From JBDSKH01 sp035495435 (lineage in GTDB: Bacteria > Actinomycetota > Actinomycetes > Actinomycetales > Microbacteriaceae): 50,576 nt of DNA. The notes beneath the pieces were generated by a model. The model was not told where the DNA came from. It ran no database searches and saw nothing but the letters and a program-made list of their open reading frames with translations. Location of the stretch: positions 1-50,576 of the forward strand of contig DATJFV010000002.1 of assembly GCA_035495435.1 (NCBI GenBank). The letters are read 5' to 3'. Position numbers and translations under genes: made by a program. This document shows, piece after piece, positions 24,993-31,657 of the stretch (positions are counted from its first letter, which is position 1; each line of letters opens with the position of its first letter).

Positions 24993-25376
24993 ATGGCCAC
25001 TCTCGAACTGACCGAGCAGAACTTCGAATCCACCATCCTCGAGGGCGGGACCGTGCTTGTCGACTTCTGGGCCGGCTGGTGCGGACCGTGCCTGGCATTC
25101 GCCCCCGTCTACGAAGGCGCCGCCGAGGCCAACCCCGACCTGGTGTTCGGCAAAGTCGACACCGAGGCCCAGCAGCGCCTGTCGGCCGCCATGGGCATCC
25201 AGTCCATCCCGACGCTCATGATCTTCCGCGACGGCATCGGGGTGTTCTCCCAGCCCGGCGCGCTCCCCCGGCCCGTGCTCGACGACCTGATCGGCCGCGT
25301 GCGCGACCTCGACATGGACGCTGTGCGCGCCGAGATCGCCAAGGCGCAGGCCGAGACTCCCGCGACCGTCGAATAG
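24993..25376 (+). CDS. Thioredoxin-like protein
   Basis: 127 residues with the active site WCGPC (Cys30, Cys33), the preceding VLVDFWAGW strand, and the cis-proline in QSIPTLMIF. A C-terminal extension of about 20 residues (after DLIGRVRDLD) is longer than in classic thioredoxin. It should reduce disulfides in the cytoplasm. The ATG is fixed by a -10 box 6 bases upstream; there is no ribosome site. The divergent LLM gene starts 113 bases away. Confidence 0.93.
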   Translation: MATLELTEQNFESTILEGGTVLVDFWAGWCGPCLAFAPVYEGAAEANPDLVFGKVDTEAQQRLSAAMGIQSIPTLMIFRDGIGVFSQPGALPRPVLDDLIGRVRDLDMDAVRAEIAKAQAETPATVE

Positions 25377-25380
25377 CCCC

Positions 25381-25386
25381 TAAAGT
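25381..25386 (+). promoter_or_regulatory. -10 box, leaderless-type
   Basis: TAAAGT ends 7 bases before ATG 25394. It gives this gene its own promoter directly after the thioredoxin stop. Confidence 0.5.
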
Positions 25387-25393
25387 CTGAGGC

Positions 25394-25861
25394 ATGAGCG
25401 ATCTGACTCCGGCCGGCACACCTGTTCCGCCGGCGGTGCCGACGGCCCCGGCGGCCGGCGCACCCGCCGTCGTGGAGGTGGCTCCGCGCAAGAGCAGGGG
25501 GCTGGGCATCTTCGCGATGATCCTCGGCCTCCTGGTGTTCTTCGCCGACCTCGTGATCGTGATCGTGACGGTCGTCCAGGTCGTCGGGGTCGTGGCGAAC
25601 TTCGATGTCAGCAACATCTTCAGCGGCGGCGGTCTCGCCGCACTCGGGGCGTTCCTCGCCCTGCTGTTCATCGCCTTCTGGGGCGGACTGGTGGTCAGCG
25701 CTCTTGCCGTGCTGCTCGGCCTGATCGCGGCGATCAGCGGTCGCGGTCGTGCGCAGGGCGTCGTCGGGCTGATCTTCGGCCTGCTCGTGTTCGTGTCGCA
25801 CCTGGTCGTCGGGATCTCACTGCTCGGCATCGGAAACGGCATCGGCAACATCGGGAGCTGA
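25394..25861 (+). CDS. Membrane protein, DUF4190-like
   Basis: 155 residues: a Pro/Ala-rich cytoplasmic N-terminus of about 35 residues, then three long hydrophobic helices (GIFAMILGLLVFFADLVIVI, FLALLFIAFWGGLVVSALAV, GLIFGLLVFVSHLVVGISLL) with a SGRGRA loop. The layout resembles small DUF4190-type proteins. Function is unknown. It is followed by another small membrane protein. Confidence 0.8.
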   Translation: MSDLTPAGTPVPPAVPTAPAAGAPAVVEVAPRKSRGLGIFAMILGLLVFFADLVIVIVTVVQVVGVVANFDVSNIFSGGGLAALGAFLALLFIAFWGGLVVSALAVLLGLIAAISGRGRAQGVVGLIFGLLVFVSHLVVGISLLGIGNGIGNIGS

Positions 25862-25885
25862 CCGCGCTCAGAGAGCACGGTGGCT

Positions 25886-25907
25886 CGGGACGTAGAATCA
25901 CGTCCCG
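25886..25907 (+). promoter_or_regulatory. Inverted repeat over the -10 box of the next gene
   Basis: CGGGACGT (25886-25893) and ACGTCCCG (25900-25907) are perfect 8-bp arms around a 6-base centre. The arms enclose a -10 candidate TAGAAT (25893-25898), and the right arm touches ATG 25908. It may be an operator or an RNA hairpin that hides the start. Confidence 0.5.
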
Positions 25908-26279
25908 ATGACTGCAGCGACCCCCACCCTCGCGGCCCCCCGCGGCCGAAAGCTCGCCGGCGTCACCAGCCTGGTCTTCGGCATCCTCGCGTCGTTGCCG
26001 CTGGGACTCTTCCTGGCGGCCGAGGTGGGGCTCGCCGACACCCGCACCGTGGATGACAACCTCGCCTGGGGAACGGCGGTCGTGACCCTCGGGGCGCTCT
26101 CGCTCTGGGGCGGCGTGCCAGCCGCGCTGATCGCGATCTTCGTGGGGTTCGCAGCGCTGGTGCGCAACGGCCGTATCGGCAAAGGATGCGGACTGTCGGG
26201 CCTGCTCCTCGGCGGCGCCGTGCTGGTCTGGATCGCGATCGCCGTGGTCCCGAACCTCGGCGGAGCAGGTTTCGCCTGA
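25908..26279 (+). CDS. Small membrane protein of unknown function
   Basis: 123 residues with a basic N-terminus (APRGRKLAG) and three hydrophobic helices. A polar loop (ADTRTVDDNLAWG) follows the first, and the segment VRNGRIGKGCGLSGLLLGG precedes the last. It may be related to the preceding small membrane protein by layout, but I see no clear sequence match. It ends 3 bases before the convergent gene. Confidence 0.78.
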   Translation: MTAATPTLAAPRGRKLAGVTSLVFGILASLPLGLFLAAEVGLADTRTVDDNLAWGTAVVTLGALSLWGGVPAALIAIFVGFAALVRNGRIGKGCGLSGLLLGGAVLVWIAIAVVPNLGGAGFA

Positions 26280-26282
26280 GCC

Positions 26283-26684
26283 CTAGCGCAGCCGCCCCAT
26301 CAGCAGCTCGACCCGGTACACCCGGCGCTTCTGCACGATCCGCGCCGGAATGCGCACCTTCTCGCCCCGGTCGTCGAGCCGGCGCAGCGTCTCGTCGATG
26401 ACCGACTCGAGTCCGCGCGGGATGCTGCCGACGACGCCGCTCACCCGCCGGCCGGTGAACAGCCGCACCTCGATCGGTGCGTCGACGCGTTCCTGCTCGA
26501 TGCTGCGCGGCGAGATCGCCGTCTCGGCCTCGAGCTCACCGGTCTCGGCAATGGCGCGCAGTTCCTCCTGATGCGGATCGCTTGCCGCGAGGATGATCGT
26601 CACCCGCCGATTGCGCGGCACCAGGTCGTAGCCGTAGTCGTTGAACGATCCCGAGCCTCGGTCGTTCGTGCCGAAGAACGCCAT
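26283..26684 (-). CDS. 133-residue protein coupled to the ion-channel gene, possibly HIRAN-like
   Basis: Soluble protein of unknown function. Its ATG overlaps the stop of the CASTOR/POLLUX-type channel gene by one base, so the two are translated together. The C-terminal half (VRLFTGRRVSGVVGSIPRGL ... VRIPARIVQKRRVYRVELLM) has the strand order of a HIRAN domain, whose usual sequence is GYIPRE followed by a Val/Tyr-rich strand. This likeness is weak. The N-terminus has NDYGYDLVPRNRRVTIILAA. No signal peptide or membrane helix is seen. Confidence 0.72.
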   Translation of the reverse strand: MAFFGTNDRGSGSFNDYGYDLVPRNRRVTIILAASDPHQEELRAIAETGELEAETAISPRSIEQERVDAPIEVRLFTGRRVSGVVGSIPRGLESVIDETLRRLDDRGEKVRIPARIVQKRRVYRVELLMGRLR

Positions 26685-28567
26685 CAGACCTCCGCGAGCA
26701 CGATGATCTTGTCGCCGGGCTGGTAGACGCGGGTCTCGGTCTTTGTCGGGTTCACGCTGACCCCGTAGAAGTGCTCTGCGCTGCGCGCGTGCTTCTCGAT
26801 GCGGTGACCGATGGCGGTCTCGCCCTTGCGCCGCGCCGCCTCGAGCACGGTGTAGAAGTCGACGCTCTCGCCCGGGGTCACGTACAGCGCCGCGTCGCGC
26901 AGGTAGATCTCCGCGCCGCTGCTGGTGAACAGCTGGTCGAACACCTCGGTCAGCTGCCGATTCTCGCTGACCTGCGACAGCATCAGGCTGATCAGCTTGT
27001 CGCTGACGATGAAGTCGTCGGCCTGGGTGACTTCGGCCAGTTCGCGGTTGCGGTCATCGAGCATCTCGCTGACGACGTTCAGGTCGACATCGTGCGCGTC
27101 GGCGATGTCGCGCAGATGCAGCAGCGTGATCAGCGTCTTGGCGTCGGCGCGCTGCGGGGGAAGCTCGGATGCGGCGAGCACCAGGATGTGGTCGAACGTC
27201 TCGGGTCGGAGCGCGTCGAGCACGGCCCGGCTGGTCGGGTCGCCCCGCTCCCAGCTGATGTCGAGGTCTTGGAAGTCACCGAACTTGGGCGCCTTCTGGT
27301 CGGCGACGATCGTCACCCGCGACCGCGGTGTGGAGTACTCGTCGAGCTCGGTCAGCATGACCTTGAGGCTGTCGTTGTAACCGAGCACCAGGGTCGTCTC
27401 GGGCCGCTGCTCGGGCGCCGGGGTGTCGCTCACTGCGGCGGTGTCGGGGACGCCGCGCGCATCCGCCAGCTTGATGGTGTCGTCGTCCTCCGCGATGACG
27501 ATCAGGCGATCCCCCGCGGCGATGACATAGTCGGATGCCGGGTTGAGCCGTGTGCCGCTCTCACCGACCACGCCCATCACCATCGAATCCGCGAACGCCA
27601 GCTGAGCCTCGAAGAAGGTCGCGCCGACGAGCTGAGGCTGCTCGGTGAAGTAGATCTCGGCACCCTCGAAGTCGAGCAGTTCGCCGTAGACGACGCTCAG
27701 ACCGCTCTGCCGGCAGGTCTGCACCATGATGCGGCTGATCAGGTCGTTGGCGAGCACCCAGTGCGCCTCGTCCTTGCCGACCAGCCGCGCCGCCTCGAGG
27801 TTCGACTCCTGCTCGAGTTCACCGACGATGTGGTACTGGCCATCTTTACGCGCGGGGTTGTTCGTGACCGCCAGGGTGGTCTTGATCACCACGGCATCGG
27901 GGTCGTCGTCGTCTTCGGGCGCCAGCACGATGATCGATCGGGCGCTGTTGGGGTTGGCGACCGCGAGCTCTGCCAGGTTCATCGGGTCGCCCGAGCGGAC
28001 GATGATCTTCGTCTTCCCCGTCCTGCCGACCTGCGACTTGATGTCGTCCTCCATCTCGACCTTGTCGCGGTCGGCGAGGATGACGATGGCGCTCTTGCCG
28101 CGGGACTCGTTGGCGATGCTCAGCTCGTGGATGATCGGGAAGACCTTCGAGCTCCAGCCGAGGATCAGGGTGTGTTCGCTCTCGAGCACACGCGAGCGGC
28201 CCTTGCGCAGCTCTTCGACCTTGCTGTCGAACGCGCCCGAGATGATGCCGATCAGGCTCGCCACGATGATCAGGCCGCCGATGGTGATGATCAGCATGAA
28301 GATGCGGAACGCCCACCCCGTGTCGCCGCCCATCGTGCCCGGGTCGAGGGTGCGCATGAGGTTGCCCCACAGCGTGTCGAGCGGATCGGTCTTCGGATCG
28401 TTGTTGGGGTACTGACCGAACAGCGTAAAGATCTCGACGAACGCGAACACGACGAACACCAGAACCACCGTCGCGAGGCCCAGCAGTGCCATCAGGGCGA
28501 GCGTGCCGCGCGCCATCCAGCTGTCGAACCAGTAGCTGAACCGTTCGCGGAAACCGGGCTTGTCCAT
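26684..28567 (-). CDS. CASTOR/POLLUX-type putative ion channel with RCK domains
   Basis: 627 residues. Two membrane helices at about 20-45 and 85-112 flank a short pore segment (LWGNLMRTLDPGTMGGDTG). The remainder is cytoplasmic with two Rossmann-type RCK/TrkA-like domains, starting at TLILGWSSKVFPIIHELSIA and TTLVLGYNDSLKVMLTELDE, each followed by a small regulatory domain. The layout matches bacterial relatives of plant CASTOR/POLLUX and of Ca2+-gated MthK-type channels. The transported ion is unknown. It is the first gene of a two-gene unit with the 133-residue protein. Confidence 0.9.
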   Translation of the reverse strand: MDKPGFRERFSYWFDSWMARGTLALMALLGLATVVLVFVVFAFVEIFTLFGQYPNNDPKTDPLDTLWGNLMRTLDPGTMGGDTGWAFRIFMLIITIGGLIIVASLIGIISGAFDSKVEELRKGRSRVLESEHTLILGWSSKVFPIIHELSIANESRGKSAIVILADRDKVEMEDDIKSQVGRTGKTKIIVRSGDPMNLAELAVANPNSARSIIVLAPEDDDDPDAVVIKTTLAVTNNPARKDGQYHIVGELEQESNLEAARLVGKDEAHWVLANDLISRIMVQTCRQSGLSVVYGELLDFEGAEIYFTEQPQLVGATFFEAQLAFADSMVMGVVGESGTRLNPASDYVIAAGDRLIVIAEDDDTIKLADARGVPDTAAVSDTPAPEQRPETTLVLGYNDSLKVMLTELDEYSTPRSRVTIVADQKAPKFGDFQDLDISWERGDPTSRAVLDALRPETFDHILVLAASELPPQRADAKTLITLLHLRDIADAHDVDLNVVSEMLDDRNRELAEVTQADDFIVSDKLISLMLSQVSENRQLTEVFDQLFTSSGAEIYLRDAALYVTPGESVDFYTVLEAARRKGETAIGHRIEKHARSAEHFYGVSVNPTKTETRVYQPGDKIIVLAEV

Positions 28568-28609
28568 CAGTCCTCCATCGGGCGGCCCGGGATGTGGGCT
28601 GAGTGAACT

Positions 28610-29338
28610 TTACTGGGCGCCGGGTGCCGCGCCAGACCCCAGCGCCTCGCCCAGGAAGGCGAGGGTGCGCTGCCAGGCGTCCGCAGCATCCGCCGGCCGA
28701 TACGCCAGGGGGTTGGTGTCGTTGAAGAAGGCGTGACCGGCGTCAGGATAGCGCTGGATCGTCGCGTCGACGCCCCCGGCCCCGAGCGCTGCGGTGACCG
28801 CCGGGAGGCCTGCGATGAGGCGTTCGTCGCGGTCGCCGTAGAAGGCGAGGACGGGGCAGGAGATCGCTCCGACGGAACGTGGGTCGGCCATGCCGTAGAA
28901 CGGCACGGCGGCGCGGATGCGGTGGTCGGCCGCCGCGAGCGCGTACGAGTAGGTGCCACCGAAGCAGAAGCCCACGACGGCGATGCGGCCATCGATCCCC
29001 GGTTCGTTTTCGAGCTCGTCGACGGTGGCGCGCAGTCGGTCGACGGCGACCCGGGCGAACTCGGGAGAGAACGCGGCGGTGAAGACCTCGCGCAGCACCG
29101 GCTGCTCGGAGTTGCGCACCTCGGGGTCGGGGTTCGAGCGGATGTCGGCGAGCCGTTGCCCGACCTCGGGCGTCATGCCCGTCTCGCTCAGCAGATCCGG
29201 CGCGAGCACCAGGTAGCCCTCGGCAGCGAACCGGTCGGCGATGTCGCGGATGTGGCCCACGAGCCCCCAGATCTCTTCGATCAGGATGATGGCGCCGCGG
29301 GGCTCGCCGGTCGGCTCGGCGCGGTAGGTCTCGGTCAT
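28610..29338 (-). CDS. Dienelactone hydrolase family protein
   Basis: 242-residue alpha/beta hydrolase. Catalytic Cys125 in GFCFGG, Asp171 in YGDRDERL and His202 in AGHAFFN form the triad, and EEIWGL near residue 21 holds the family Glu. The true substrate is uncertain, since many members are not dienelactone hydrolases. The start ATG is 6 bases after a TAGAGT box. It lies upstream of the channel gene with a 42-base gap. Confidence 0.92.
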   Translation of the reverse strand: MTETYRAEPTGEPRGAIILIEEIWGLVGHIRDIADRFAAEGYLVLAPDLLSETGMTPEVGQRLADIRSNPDPEVRNSEQPVLREVFTAAFSPEFARVAVDRLRATVDELENEPGIDGRIAVVGFCFGGTYSYALAAADHRIRAAVPFYGMADPRSVGAISCPVLAFYGDRDERLIAGLPAVTAALGAGGVDATIQRYPDAGHAFFNDTNPLAYRPADAADAWQRTLAFLGEALGSGAAPGAQ

Positions 29339-29344
29339 GTCGCG

Positions 29345-29350
29345 ACTCTA
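29345..29350 (-). promoter_or_regulatory. -10 box, leaderless-type, of the dienelactone hydrolase gene
   Basis: TAGAGT, read leftwards, ends 6 bases before ATG 29338. Confidence 0.55.
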
Positions 29351-29369
29351 ATCCCCGCGATCAGCGCGA

Positions 29370-29401
29370 CGGGCCGCCATCCGGAGTCGGATGACGGCCC
29401 G
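29370..29401 (-). terminator. Terminator hairpin after the lipoprotein gene
   Basis: CGGGCCG and CGGCCCG arms with an inner CATCCG / CGGATG pair (one mismatch between) form a strong stem with a GAGT loop, about 15 bases after the lipoprotein stop. A close sequence relative is found after rpsO at 31178-31209. Confidence 0.65.
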
Positions 29402-29415
29402 GGCTGGACGCGGAG

Positions 29416-30159
29416 TTACTCGCCGGGGACGAAGGTGCGGTCGCCGGTCGCTGCCTTCTCGCTGCCCTGGGTCGACTGGAAGGTGGTGAAGATCTGCTGG
29501 TACGCGACCTCCTTCTCCTCGTCGGTCACGAACTTGCCGCGCAGGTACACGAAGTGGTGGAACTGCGGGTCCTGAGCCACGACGATGACGCCGAACGTGT
29601 TCTGCCCGCCGCAGTCGGCCCAGTTGGAGTAGTAGCCCACGTAGAGGCCGTCGTCGTAGGGCTGCGCGACCTGTCCGGGCGTGCAGTTCTCGTCCAGCGG
29701 GCCCGACAGGTCGGTCAGGAACTGGGTCTGCACGTCGGCATCGAGCTGCCCGTCGACGGCGGTTCCGCCGAACTCGAGCCCGGCGACGGTCCAGTCGGTC
29801 GGGTACGCGGCCGCGTCGGTGGTCGCGTTCAGCGACGCCCACTCGCGACCGTCTGCGGTGCTGAACGGGCGGCCATCCACCGCGCTCCAGGCATCCGGCA
29901 GCACGACGCTCAGCACGCCGGTGTCGTCGGTCACCACGCTGTAGCCCTCGGGCAGTTCGCCCGGCTGACCGGTGGGTGCCGGGGCCGAGGTGGGCTCGTC
30001 TGTCGGGATGTCGGCCTTGAGGGTCGGCACCTGCACGGCGTCATCCACCGGGGTGGTCGGGTCGGTGCTGGTCGGCGCGGTGCATCCCGCCAGAAGGGCG
30101 ACGGATGCGGCGGACAGCGCGAGGGTCAGGGTAAGCGGGTTCTTGGTCATCTTTTTCAC
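29416..30159 (-). CDS. Secreted lipoprotein of unknown function
   Basis: 247 residues. The lipobox VALLAGC gives a lipidated Cys near residue 25, followed by a Thr/Pro/Ala-rich linker of about 55 residues. The mature domain (GYSVVTDDTGVLSVVLPDAW, then LEFGGTAV and CTPGQVAQPYDD) resembles surface lipoproteins with a sigma-factor-related N-terminal fold in other actinobacteria, but I do not name the family. I use GTG 30159 (reads MKKMTKNPL) because a TATCTT box lies 7 bases upstream; ATG 30150 is the alternative. Confidence 0.82.
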   Translation of the reverse strand: MKKMTKNPLTLTLALSAASVALLAGCTAPTSTDPTTPVDDAVQVPTLKADIPTDEPTSAPAPTGQPGELPEGYSVVTDDTGVLSVVLPDAWSAVDGRPFSTADGREWASLNATTDAAAYPTDWTVAGLEFGGTAVDGQLDADVQTQFLTDLSGPLDENCTPGQVAQPYDDGLYVGYYSNWADCGGQNTFGVIVVAQDPQFHHFVYLRGKFVTDEEKEVAYQQIFTTFQSTQGSEKAATGDRTFVPGE

Positions 30160-30166
30160 GGACGCC

Positions 30167-30172
30167 AAGATA
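30167..30172 (-). promoter_or_regulatory. -10 box, leaderless-type, of the lipoprotein gene
   Basis: TATCTT, read leftwards, ends 7 bases before GTG 30159. Confidence 0.5.
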
Positions 30173-30175
30173 GTG

Positions 30176-30212
30176 AACCGCCCCACCCGCCAGAAAGGCG
30201 AACGGGGCGGTT
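30176..30212 (-). terminator. Terminator hairpin after the PadR gene
   Basis: AACCGCCCC (30176-30184) and GGGGCGGTT (30204-30212) form a 9-bp stem with an inner GCC/GGC pair. It lies 43 bases after the padR stop and just upstream of the lipoprotein promoter. Confidence 0.6.
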
Positions 30213-30254
30213 TCGATATCGAGCCGATAACACTTGATTTCGTTGGGGTGGGGG

Positions 30255-30863
30255 CTACTCTCCCAGCATTCTGTAGAGTTCCCGCCGCAGCTCGTCGAGC
30301 TTGGTCGCCGCTGCGTCGCGCTGCTCGGGCGTGCCGGCCTCGTGCACCTGGCGGATGACGCCCGCCAGCTTCGCCGCGGATGCCATCAGCTGCCCGTGCT
30401 GGTGCAGCGTCTCGCTCGATGCGGTCCACGCGGAGGAAAGCTGTTCGCGGTTTTCCTCGACATAAGTGCGCCCCTCGTCGGTGAGCTCGAACTCGGTACG
30501 CGGGCCGCTACCGGTGGGGCGGATGAGCCCCTCGTCGACGAGTTGCTGCAGCGTCGGGTAGACCGAGCCGGGGCTCGGCCGCCAGGTGCCCGCGGTCTTC
30601 GCGGCGATCGACTTGATCAGGCCGTAACCGTTGCTCGGCGCTTCGGAGAGCAGGATCAGGATGACGGAACGGACATCGCCCTTGCGGGCACGAGATCCGT
30701 GGTGGCGAGGGCCCGGGGCGAACCAGGGCCCATCGAACGGGTTGCCCCCGAAGGGGTTGCCGAAGCCGGGGTTGCCGGGGAAGCCGGGAAACCCCGCGCC
30801 GCCGGGCCCGCGGCGAAAGCGTGCCCCGGCGTGCGCGCCGAAGCCATGGTGGTGATCGTTCAT
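30255..30863 (-). CDS. PadR family transcriptional regulator
   Basis: 202 residues. A Gly/Phe/Pro-rich N-terminal region (about residues 5-55; GGAGFPGFPGNPGFGNPF) precedes the winged helix: DVRSVILILLSEAPSNGYGL, then the recognition part TWRPSPGSVYPTLQQLVDEG and the wing (LTDEGRTYVEENREQ). A C-terminal helix for dimerisation follows. The start ATG 30863 is 7 bases after TAGAGT; the frame goes on to 30899 but would cross the promoter. A palindrome overlapping the -35 suggests self-regulation. Targets are unknown. Confidence 0.92.
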   Translation of the reverse strand: MNDHHHGFGAHAGARFRRGPGGAGFPGFPGNPGFGNPFGGNPFDGPWFAPGPRHHGSRARKGDVRSVILILLSEAPSNGYGLIKSIAAKTAGTWRPSPGSVYPTLQQLVDEGLIRPTGSGPRTEFELTDEGRTYVEENREQLSSAWTASSETLHQHGQLMASAAKLAGVIRQVHEAGTPEQRDAAATKLDELRRELYRMLGE

Positions 30864-30870
30864 GATCGAC

Positions 30871-30899
30871 ACTCTACGACTTTCGCCGATATATCGCAA
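30871..30899 (-). promoter_or_regulatory. Promoter of the PadR gene with overlapping palindrome
   Basis: -35 TTGCGA (30894-30899), a 17-base spacer and -10 TAGAGT (30871-30876), read leftwards. The 10-bp palindrome CGATATATCG (30887-30896) overlaps the -35 and spacer and is a likely PadR operator. Confidence 0.6.
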
Positions 30900-30913
30900 T
30901 AGTCCGCCGCGCC

Positions 30914-30948
30914 GGTCGAGTAGCGGGCGTAGCCCGCGTATCGAGACC
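30914..30948 (+). repeat. Intergenic stem-loop repeat copy
   Basis: A unit with GGTCGAGTAGC, a central hairpin GCGGGC-GTA-GCCCGC, and GTATCGAGACC. It matches the half-unit at 2625-2657 closely and the copy at 19246-19280 less closely. Confidence 0.75.
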
Positions 30949-30974
30949 CCGCGCCGCCCCGCCCCCGACCCGCC

Positions 30975-31145
30975 TCAGTCGCGTGCGCGCAGCAGGTACC
31001 GCAGCCCGAGGTACACGAGCACCGCCACGATGGCGACGAGCACGAGCCGGAAGATCAGGAAGATGGCGTGCAGCGCGAAGTCGACGATGAACCAGGCGAT
31101 GACGGCGGCGATGATCACGCCGAGGATTGTTCCGAGAGTACGCAT
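30975..31145 (-). CDS. 56-residue membrane protein
   Basis: The frame starts ATG 31145 and ends TGA at 30975. The product has two hydrophobic helices (TILGVIIAAVIAWFIVDFAL and LVLVAIVAVLVYLGLRYLLR) separated by a short HAIFLIFR stretch and ends with a basic tail. A TAGGCT box lies 6 bases before the ATG, and third positions are strongly GC, so it is real coding. It is too short for routine gene lists. Function is unknown. It lies upstream of padR on the same strand. Confidence 0.7.
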   Translation of the reverse strand: MRTLGTILGVIIAAVIAWFIVDFALHAIFLIFRLVLVAIVAVLVYLGLRYLLRARD

Positions 31146-31151
31146 TCATCG

Positions 31152-31157
31152 AGCCTA
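31152..31157 (-). promoter_or_regulatory. -10 box, leaderless-type, of the 56-residue protein gene
   Basis: TAGGCT, read leftwards, ends 6 bases before ATG 31145. Confidence 0.5.
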
Positions 31158-31177
31158 ATCAGCGCGACGGAACCAGA

Positions 31178-31209
31178 ACGGGCCGCCACCCTTGCGGATG
31201 ACGGCCCGT
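31178..31209 (-). terminator. Terminator hairpin after rpsO
   Basis: ACGGGCCG and CGGCCCGT form an 8-bp stem 18 bases after the rpsO stop, followed by TCTGGTT. The arms and the GGATGA stretch match the hairpin at 29370-29401. Confidence 0.65.
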
Positions 31210-31227
31210 CTGAAGAAGTTCGCGGTC

Positions 31228-31497
31228 TCAGCGACGAAGACCCAGTCGCTCGATCAGCGAGCGGTAACGCTCGATGTCGATGTCCTGCAGGTAACCCAGC
31301 AGGCGGCGACGCTGCCCGACCAGGAGGAGCAGGCCACGACGCGAGTGGTGGTCGTGCTTGTGCTCCTTCAGGTGCTCGGTGAGGTCCTTGATGCGGCGGG
31401 TCAGCATTGCGACCTGCACCTCAGGGGAACCGGTGTCACCGGGGTGGGTTGCGTACTCGTCGATGATCGCCTTCTTGACGTCTGCATCCAGTGCCAT
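31228..31497 (-). CDS. rpsO: 30S ribosomal protein S15
   Basis: 89 residues, full length. Binds 16S rRNA early in small-subunit assembly. The conserved core is present: GDTGSPEVQVAMLTRRI, LTEHLKEHKHDHHSRRGLL and LGYLQDIDIERYRSLIERLG. AAGGGGAT lies about 7 bases before the ATG. pnp is not adjacent, unlike in many bacteria. A hairpin terminator follows. Confidence 0.98.
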   Translation of the reverse strand: MALDADVKKAIIDEYATHPGDTGSPEVQVAMLTRRIKDLTEHLKEHKHDHHSRRGLLLLVGQRRRLLGYLQDIDIERYRSLIERLGLRR

Positions 31498-31586
31498 AGA
31501 GGGATCCCCTTTCTCCTTGCTGCGCGGTGCCGGCTCCCGGATGGAGTGGCGCTCTTTGTCCGCGGCCGTTTGACGGCAACCTTGTA

Positions 31587-31605
31587 AGGGTAGCAGCTTG
31601 CTACC
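31587..31605 (-). promoter_or_regulatory. Candidate rpsO promoter -10 with overlapping inverted repeat
   Basis: TACCCT (31587-31592, read leftwards) is a possible -10 box about 90 bases before the rpsO ATG. It overlaps a 6-bp hairpin GGTAGC-AGCTT-GCTACC (31589-31605). No good -35 is visible. In the rest of the 160-base gap before the next gene I see nothing. Confidence 0.3.
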
Positions 31606-31657
31606 TACACCCCGACGCCGAAGTTGTCGCGGAACACGGTCCCCGGTCGCCGCGGAC

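Noticed and set aside
26771..28606. 611-residue frame antisense to the ion-channel gene
   Set aside because: Shadow frame rich in Arg, His, Asp and Val without domains. The channel on the minus strand has clear membrane and RCK segments.
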